64,000 nucleotides of DNA, from positions 99,662,657 to 99,726,656 of the forward strand of contig NC_134463.1 of NCBI RefSeq assembly GCF_047948215.1, read 5' to 3'. Positions 58,061 to 64,000 of the stretch are shown piece after piece. This DNA comes from Lycorma delicatula. Its lineage: Eukaryota; Arthropoda; Insecta; Hemiptera; Fulgoridae. Position 1 is the first letter of the stretch. Each line of letters starts with the position of its first letter. Below the pieces are notes generated by a model. The model saw only the letters and a program-made list of their open reading frames with translations. It was not told the origin of the DNA and made no database searches. Position numbers and translations under genes: made by a program.

Positions 58061-58699
58061 GTTTTTTTGGACAGATTTGGCAGTCAAACAGTTCTTGCTT
58101 TCCGCCATCTTCCGATTACTACTAAAAAAACAACTTTCATATTCCTTCTAGCAAGTAAACTAGAAAAGGGCGGAGCAATACACACGCGGAGCAAAAAAAA
58201 AACTACTTTCCACCAGCACGCCAGGGTCGGCACTGCGGGAGCTACAGTGCTTCTTTCCCTCGCAGCCTCGCGTGTAGCTTCCTATGTGTGCATGCGCACA
58301 ATAGCAAAATCCAGGCCGCTGGACCGGTGAAACGCGCAGTTTCAAACAATTTATTTTTGGATCTTTTTCATAAACTGGGGGATTGCTATTGACATTAAGC
58401 TTAAGGATTACATATTTTACAAGAATGAATTAAAGAAAGAAGGACTCATTACGTTAAATGTTATCGATAATATGAGGTGGAAATAGTGGGTGCTGCAGTT
58501 CCACAGTGACTCTATGCGAGCCGCCACTGCTCTCTGAGGAATTCGTTTTAGGAGTTTGGAAGAGTTATCAGCTGCACGATCGAGGAAATTCTATAGTTCA
58601 ACGAAGATCACCACCTGACAGGAATCCAAAACCGTCAGACCGTTGGCCAGCGTGCATTACACAGAGGAATTATATTGAAGAGCTGTAATCTTGGTTTGA

Positions 58700-61235
58700 T
58701 ATACAAGTAAATTTTCGTCGAATCCTGATGAAATGTGCATTATTTTTGAGACAACACATTATCTCTTATAAAGGAGATAGCTTCAATGAGTGAAGGCTTA
58801 CAGTTAGTCCTCTTATGAAAAGTTTGAAACGAAAAATTTTAAAAAAACATCGTTATGCACACGTGTTCCGCCTGAATAGCATGGAAAGTTACAAAAAAAT
58901 CTTAAATTTAGAAAAAAACGTTTGACCGGACAAACACAAGTAGTCGAAATATCAAGAGTCCGAATTTAAATAAGACATTAATAAAAGATTATATATTTTA
59001 TTTCATTCTTCAATACCTTTCAAATCAATCGATCAATTTAGAATTAATCCTTTTAATATAGATTAATAATTATATTTATTACAGCTATGAGATTAAATTA
59101 TATATTTGAAACATCAAATGTGTTATTATCATGTAAAATATTTCTAATATGTAAAGCAAGAAATCATAGATGGAAATATATCTGCATAACCGTATAAATA
59201 GACTTTTAATTTTGTAATTTTAATATTTTTCGTAAAGTGATAATCCGATAACTACATGAATACAATTTTACTAGAATTAATCTTTTTTATTGGTAGAAGT
59301 CATTTCCCTCGCTTTATTCGATACTAAACAACCGAGAAAGTAAAACCAAGAAATTAAAACCATATTTTTATTTTTCGGTATCATTGTGTGTTTTTTTTTT
59401 TTTACGTATTTAATTAATGATAATCATGAATTATAATTTGTTTCTTAATGTTCAAATGTACTATTTTTCAGGAGATGAAAAATTTATTATATCTTATTTA
59501 AAAATGTTTTTTCTCGTCATTTTAGTTGTGATTTATTACAAATAATGAATAATTCTACAATAATCTCTTTTGTATGTTTCTGTTTTTAAAACTTACAATA
59601 AAATTTATCAATGACATATTTTTGGTAAATAATGAAAAAATAAAATTATTACTAAATAAAAATATTTATTAAAATGCATGTTGAATAGAATAGTGTGTGG
59701 TACATAAAAATCATTCTTTGTCTACTTGTTATTTTTTTTTTTGTTGGCGGCTATTTACTTACTGCTTTCTACATGTGAACTTGTACATGTGTGATCAGTT
59801 CTAGAGATCACCACAAGATAGCAACACTTTGCAGTTTACCAAACGTTCCCTCTCTACAGACGCTACGTTACACGTAGGTCTGTGCTATCCTACGCCTTGT
59901 CCGTTCAACAGATTCCGTTTCGTATGATAATCATTAATCTTAAACCTGGATCGGTGGTACTACATTAATAAATCGTTTTCATTTATTTATTTTTGTAATT
60001 ACTTAATAAATAAATAAATTTGTTCCAGTTAAATGATCTTTTATATTATGTTATAATTTATTAACTTTTCACATTTTGATTAAAATATTGATTAGATTAT
60101 TTCGTATGTTTTTTACACCTGAGTAAGCACGTGTTAGTAAATATTTATAATACATTTTTTTTTTTACTTAATTTATTTTTTAACAGTTGCATAGTCTGCT
60201 TCACCCAGATATCAATCATCAATGTATATAAGGTCCACAAAAAAATAAAATATAAGCAAAATCTAAAAAACATTTCTTAGTGTAATAGCAGTGAGGGCCC
60301 CAGTTATTATTATTTTTTTGTAAAATATAAATTGGATTTCCTTTTTCTTTAAGTTAAACAATAATACGCCCATAAAGACTCAATCAAACTAATGAAAACT
60401 AGGAAACATGAAAATCACCAGATAGTAAAAAATGTTGTTCCATTTTTTACTGTAATAATTTCAACCAACAATTACCAATGTTTGAGGATACGGAGTAGAT
60501 CACTCATATAAATATAGGTCTACGACATTCAGTTTGAGTGCAAGCCCCGTTTGTTTCGATATCGTTCAGTTCATCGCGTAAAATTTCTATGTAGTTTAAA
60601 ATATTAGCAAAGTTTGAAGAAAATCATTGATATTACGGAAAACAGTGTTGTCATACGTATCGTAATATAATGTACAATTACATGAGCGAAAACGAAGATA
60701 AAGGCGCGGTGGTGGTCATCGTGTTTTAATTGCGTATATTAGAATATTCCTGTTATTTCGCATGCTCGCATACATTTATTTATATACTCTATGACAACAG
60801 CCAGTGTATTTACTAAATAAGGCGCATTACGTTTTTTTAAAGAGATATTGTGGGCTCAGTTGACGTACAAATAAATGGGAATTGATAACTGGACTAGTTA
60901 CGGGTCGGTAAACCAACCCGTTCACAGTATTATTGGCAATGACAACATTATTTTAGACGTTCTAGTAAGACTATTGATCGTTTATGTTTTTCCTCTTTCT
61001 AATCTTTGACAGGTTAGAATATTGGCAACGGCGACTTCTAAAAGACGACCTCCGGTAAAGCCCATCAAGGCTATGAACGAGAGGGGTATGGGGATCGAGA
61101 TCGTCACAAAGCGGGTGCTTCCCCTCCGGGAGTCAGGGTAGTGAGTATATTAGATAGTGCCACCGGTATTTAAAAGCGAAAATGTGTAATAATAAATATG
61201 TAACCTATGCAAAACTGATAATTTATCTACATATA
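58700..61235. other. Mostly AT-rich intergenic sequence
   Basis: No gene recognised. 60505-60545 has a TATAAATA followed about 20 bp later by TTCAGTTTGAGTG, a possible core promoter (weak). 61020-61140 is GC-richer and may be a LINE UTR fragment (TCCGGTAAAGCCCATCAAGG). Confidence 0.4.
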
Positions 61236-61339
61236 CGAGGCTCGGCTGATAAATTTTGCACATATGTGCGTACAATTGGAATGAAGAGAGATGTTGGAAT
61301 GAAATGAAAAATGAATAAAAGTACCTTATCTAAAAAATG

Positions 61340-61930
61340 TAATATTTTTCAATATAATCCCCGTTTACACTGATACACTTTTCCCAACTTGTGACAAGTG
61401 TTTGCATTTCGTCACTGAAAAATTCTGGCGGTCTTTCTCAAATCCAAGTGGCCACAGCTTCCTTCACCTCATCGTCGGTGGTGTAATGATTACGTCTGAG
61501 ATCCCTCTTGAGATGAGGGAAGAAGTACAAATCGGATGGAGCCAAATCCGGCGAATATGACGGATGCGGAATTGATTCAGCTTGCGGAGATCCTCTGTAC
61601 TGGCGTGGGCAGTACCCATCGTGCACAGATTTTATGGTAACCTAATTGCTTGATAATATGGCCTACTTGTTCTTTAGATATGTCTAATTGAATAGCGATG
61701 CGTTTCTGGATGATTCACCGGTCACTTTGAAGCAAATCGTCCACCTCCTTTCGATGTTTCTCGTCACAGAAACTGGTCGTCCGCTGTGAAGTGGTCCTCA
61801 ATTGTCACTTTACCAGCTTCACATTCGCGAGATTTCAACTCCCACCTATTCACAGTACATCTGTCAATAGTTTCACTAACGTAATCACAGTACACCGGAT
61901 CTAAATTTCGTTCAGTTGCTCATCTCCCGC
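61340..61930 (-). pseudogene. mariner transposase: DNA-binding domain fused to C-terminus, core deleted
   Basis: On minus from about 61860, with frameshifts: 'CTVNRWELKSRECEAGKVTI', then 'RKEVDDLLQSDR' and 'RIAIQLDISKEQVGHIIKQL', then 'ARWVLPTP' - the paired helix-turn-helix and linker. It then jumps to 'HPSYSPDLAPSDLYFFPHLK' (third catalytic D region) and 'RNHYTTDDEVKEAVATWI' and 'PPEFFSDEMQTLVTSWEKC', ending 'NGDYIEK' near 61345. The DETW and HDNA boxes with the first two catalytic aspartates are missing, so it could bind DNA at most. Confidence 0.85.
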
Positions 61931-62640
61931 CTGCGGAAGAGGCTGCAGAACCTCGCGAAGGAACAAGGCAGCTGTAATGGTATACCACGACTAAGGGATG
62001 ATTCCTGTACAAGTTGATACGGGATCTGAGGGATCGTATGTCTCGAAATCGTTTTTAAAGGCAACGGGTGCCTGGGTGCTCACCAACCATGTTAAATTAA
62101 ACCAATATCTGTTTCGGTTCCGCCTGGCAGCTGATGAGCCGTGCGTCTGCGGGGAGGTCCAGTCAAATGAAGCCCTGATGTTTGCTCTTGGAGAGGGGGC
62201 AGAGACCGGGCCACTCTGGAACTTAGAGTTCAAGGGGAAAATTGGCAAGCGGCAAGCGGCAAGTCAATGTGACAAAAGCCTCATTGTCGGACCGTGTGGG
62301 AGTTCCTTAATGCGACTACTTTTTTAACCGACATTAGTAGTTTACTTAAGGGAAAGACTCCTACCGCACTGCTGTGGGATGCTAACGTAGAGACATGTGG
62401 CTGACCACCAGCCACTTAGGCTCCAAGTGTGTTAATATGCTGGACAGGTACTTGCTGCCATCCAGCGTTCTATGCGTGACAGCGAATTGCTGTCTAGACG
62501 AATTAATTTTTTATTTATGGATGTCATATATATTTTTAGTAGGTGAAGAAATGCGCCTACCCATTTTAGTAAATGTATTGAGAGACGTGAGCCGGTGGTG
62601 TATGGAACCGCGCTTAGTCCCCTTACGCTGTTAGGTAAGC
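61930..62640 (+). pseudogene. R1-like LINE C-terminal fragment inside the mariner
   Basis: The open frame 61998-62327 reads 'VDTGSEGSYVSKSFLKATGA', then 'LTNHVKLNQYLFRFRLAADE' and 'PCVCGEVQSNEALMFAL', the pattern of the R1/LOA LINE region before and including the CxC..H C-terminal knuckle (GHGxxxxYLxRFxLADxPxCxCGExE). The DTGS string is not a protease here. The tail to about 62640 is UTR-like and GC-richer than the surroundings. Inserted in the mariner 5' region on the opposite strand to the transposase. Confidence 0.6.
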
Positions 62641-63058
62641 TCTAGGAACTATTTAACACTGATCGCTATACTGTTTCGAAGCTCAGAAGCCGTTTGTAGC
62701 ACAGAGATTCGGTCTTATGCTTTAGGACAACCGAATGGGGTGGTGGTGGGAGAATTTCCAAGAAAACCAATATTTTTCACTGCCGTAAACCGCTTTTAAA
62801 TGATGAAAAATATTCTTAGAATTCATATTTTCTGCTGTTACAGATTCTACCACTGTGCGTGTTTTAACCTTGTTGGTATATTGGCCGTACTCGACTCAAT
62901 TTTAACTGGTACTGAAAACAAACTGGTAAACGGATTTCAACGCATTATCAGAGGTTTGTAGAGTGGGATTTTAGCTATCATGTGCTGCTACGCCCACTCG
63001 ATAGTACTTTTGTCGCCGTGTAGCACGCCAGTGTGCAAAATTTACCAGCCGAGCCTGG

Positions 63059-63611
63059 AACGGTTAAGCCTTTGCTAGAAATTACTGTAATAAATAAAGT
63101 AGATGAAAATATAAATATTCATTTTATAAACTAGTTAACTAGGTATAAAAACCGTGTAAATACTTTTTTCTATTAATTAATTATATTGTTACTTCATTTT
63201 CTGGTTTTCGGAAATTTAACCGGCTCACCTAATAACTATTACAATAACTACTTACGTGTCTACGAACAGGACTGTCGTTTTAAAAAGTTTTGTGCTATGA
63301 AAATTCGGGTAAACTTTATGTAAAACTTTTTATGTTATTATTTGGTAAACTATGAAAAATAGTTACACGTTCAATTTATTGATTACTTTCTCAACAAAAG
63401 TAACCTCTGTCAATTTATGATGTAACTTGAAATATATACACGCTCACGGGCTGCGTTCGCAAAAAAAAATTTTTATAATAAAATTTCCCTAAAATCGAGA
63501 AATTTTTGTATTTAATCAAGTATATTATTCAATTTCAGCCTTTATAACTAGTAATAATTTAATAGTTAGAAAACTTACGAATTCGAGCGAGTTTAGATTA
63601 ACAATTCGTAA
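63059..63611. other. AT-rich intergenic sequence
   Basis: Nothing recognised. Confidence 0.5.
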
Positions 63612-64000
63612 TTCTTTTTTTCTTTTTCATCCCTGTCTCCCGGAACAAGACCCCCAATTAATCATGAACACTGTTCCGAGAGGTGCCTTTGCCTCTAGCT
63701 GCCAGATGAGGAAACGCCAGGCCCGGCTACGCCGTTCCCGGCCTCTATCACACAGCAACCGGGACTCGGTCCTTTGTGCTTCGCCTCTAACGGGGACGCC
63801 TCTAAGGGTGGGGTCGTCCCGAAGGGCGACCTCGCCGGGGCTCAGTCTTCTAAAATACTGAGCCCCGGCGAGGTCGTCTCTCAGGGGCTCGAGGGTCCCC
63901 GCACTTCATCAACACCTCCCACTCGTGCAAGCACGGGCGAACCGCAGCTCCGTGCAGAGTTGTCCCTCAACCCCTTCGCTTCCCGATATTTCATTTGCAG
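63612..64000 (-). repeat. GC-rich retroposon tail running off the window
   Basis: Same family as 13936-14500. On the minus strand it ends with an A-rich tail (the plus-strand T-run at 63612-63630), so the rest of the element lies beyond 64000. It contains a 20 bp perfect hairpin at 63827-63876. Confidence 0.7.
63827..63876. repeat. Perfect 20 bp GC-rich hairpin in the retroposon tail
   Basis: CGACCTCGCCGGGGCTCAGT, a 10 nt loop (CTTCTAAAAT), then the exact complement ending GGTCG. GC-rich and very stable. The copy at 13936 lacks it, having only a short related stretch. Confidence 0.92.

Larger units (their letters stand above)
57549..58537. mobile_element. hAT-type non-autonomous transposon with 8 bp TSD
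   Basis: The element is 57557-58529 (973 bp). The termini CAGTGGCGGCTCG and its exact complement CGAGCCGCCACTG form 13 bp inverted repeats beginning CAG, typical of hAT. It is flanked by the perfect 8 bp duplication CTCTCTGA (57549-57556, 58530-58537), the hAT TSD length. No transposase frame. It interrupts the mariner pseudogene and carries a SINE and a minisatellite. Confidence 0.93.
56990..58690 (+). pseudogene. mariner transposase pseudogene, split by a hAT element
   Basis: In the first part, 'ETWKRDFQPELKS' (about 57130-57175) is the mariner DETW box region with the first catalytic D lost (VETW). 'VKQMMIFAYDKGGVLL' (57235-57280) and 'SASYYRNFILKVLRQ' follow, then 'LYDNRAH' (second D, about 57395) and 'YSSDLSVPDFSLFPKL' (third D, 57480-57530). 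The frame is then broken at 57557 by the hAT insertion. On the far side (58530-58688) 'EEFVLGVWKSYQLHD' and 'DRWPACITQRNYIEEL' plus a stop complete the C-terminus. Several frameshifts; non-functional. Terminal repeats were not found. Confidence 0.8.
61236..63058 (-). mobile_element. mariner element with terminal inverted repeats, internally rearranged
   Basis: The left terminus AGGCTCGGCTGATAAATTTT followed by GCACA (61238-61262) matches the complement of TGTGCAAAATTTACCAGCC and GAGCCT on the right (63033-63057), 24 of 25 positions. The transposase is on the minus strand. Total length about 1.8 kb, against about 1.3 kb for intact mariners, because of an inserted GC-rich LINE fragment at about 61930-62640 despite loss of the transposase core. 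Confidence 0.85.

Noticed and set aside
61998..62070. Retropepsin-like 'VDTGSEGS' string suggesting an LTR retrotransposon protease
   Set aside because: The following sequence matches the R1-type LINE C-terminal region with a CxCGE knuckle, and no protease flap or other gag/pol motif is present.
1..64000. CRISPR arrays, operons, ribosome binding sites, bacterial insertion sequences
   Set aside because: Introns, SINEs, LINEs and microsatellites show a eukaryotic nuclear genome; no regularly spaced direct repeats were found.

Overview
This window looks like a piece of a large, AT-rich, repeat-dense arthropod nuclear genome, most plausibly an insect. The evidence is the absence of long ORFs other than transposon pieces, GT-AG introns with an AT-rich background, many microsatellites, and a mix of insect-type elements: RTE-, jockey- and R1-like LINEs, mariner/Tc1, hAT, PIF/Harbinger, Helitron, and a tRNA-derived SINE present in at least eight copies. 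The combination resembles hemipteran genomes, but that is inference. I could not identify an intact host protein-coding gene. One degenerate coding-like stretch (about 42160-42520, minus) is the only candidate for host coding sequence.

Layout. 1-6 kb: a SINE remnant, a jockey-like LINE 3' end with RNase H, an inverted repeat, and RTE-like LINE debris. 7.2-8.3 kb: the best-preserved coding sequence, a 5'-truncated LINE with an open reverse-transcriptase frame, a poly(A) tail and a 10-11 bp target-site duplication; a short sister copy lies at 56.0 kb. 10.4-11.0 kb: a large fold-back repeat. 13.8-16.9 kb: a 3.1 kb element bounded by long inverted repeats and containing a GC-rich LINE tail. 17-21 kb: two Tc1/mariner-like transposase pseudogenes in opposite orientations. 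23.0-25.8 kb: a SINE, then copy 1 of a 2 kb non-coding element whose inverted copy lies at 36.3-38.3 kb. 25.85-28.5 kb: a GC-rich segment with histone-type 3' stem-loops and a dispersed repeat family. 28.7-29.4 kb: a nearly perfect 164 bp inverted repeat.

30.3-32.9 kb: a PIF/Harbinger element whose two genes (a MADF-BESS accessory gene on plus and a DDE transposase on minus) are mutually interlocked, each having an exon inside the other's intron. 34.7-35.1 kb: a compound TG microsatellite. 35.2-35.8 kb: an R1-like LINE tail. 38.8-41.6 kb: SINEs, one split by a fold-back element. 45.8-47.3 kb: an R1-like LINE tail next to a Helitron helicase C-terminus. 47.7 and 55.1 kb: SINEs with target-site duplications. 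54.3 kb: a perfect 35 bp hairpin. 57.0-58.7 kb: a triple nest (mariner, then hAT, then SINE). 61.2-63.1 kb: a mariner with recognisable terminal repeats, a deleted catalytic core and a LINE fragment inside. 63.6-64.0 kb: a GC-rich LINE tail running off the window.

The genes do not form a host pathway. The most biologically interesting unit is the Harbinger pair, whose antisense interlocking would couple transcription and splicing of its two gene products.
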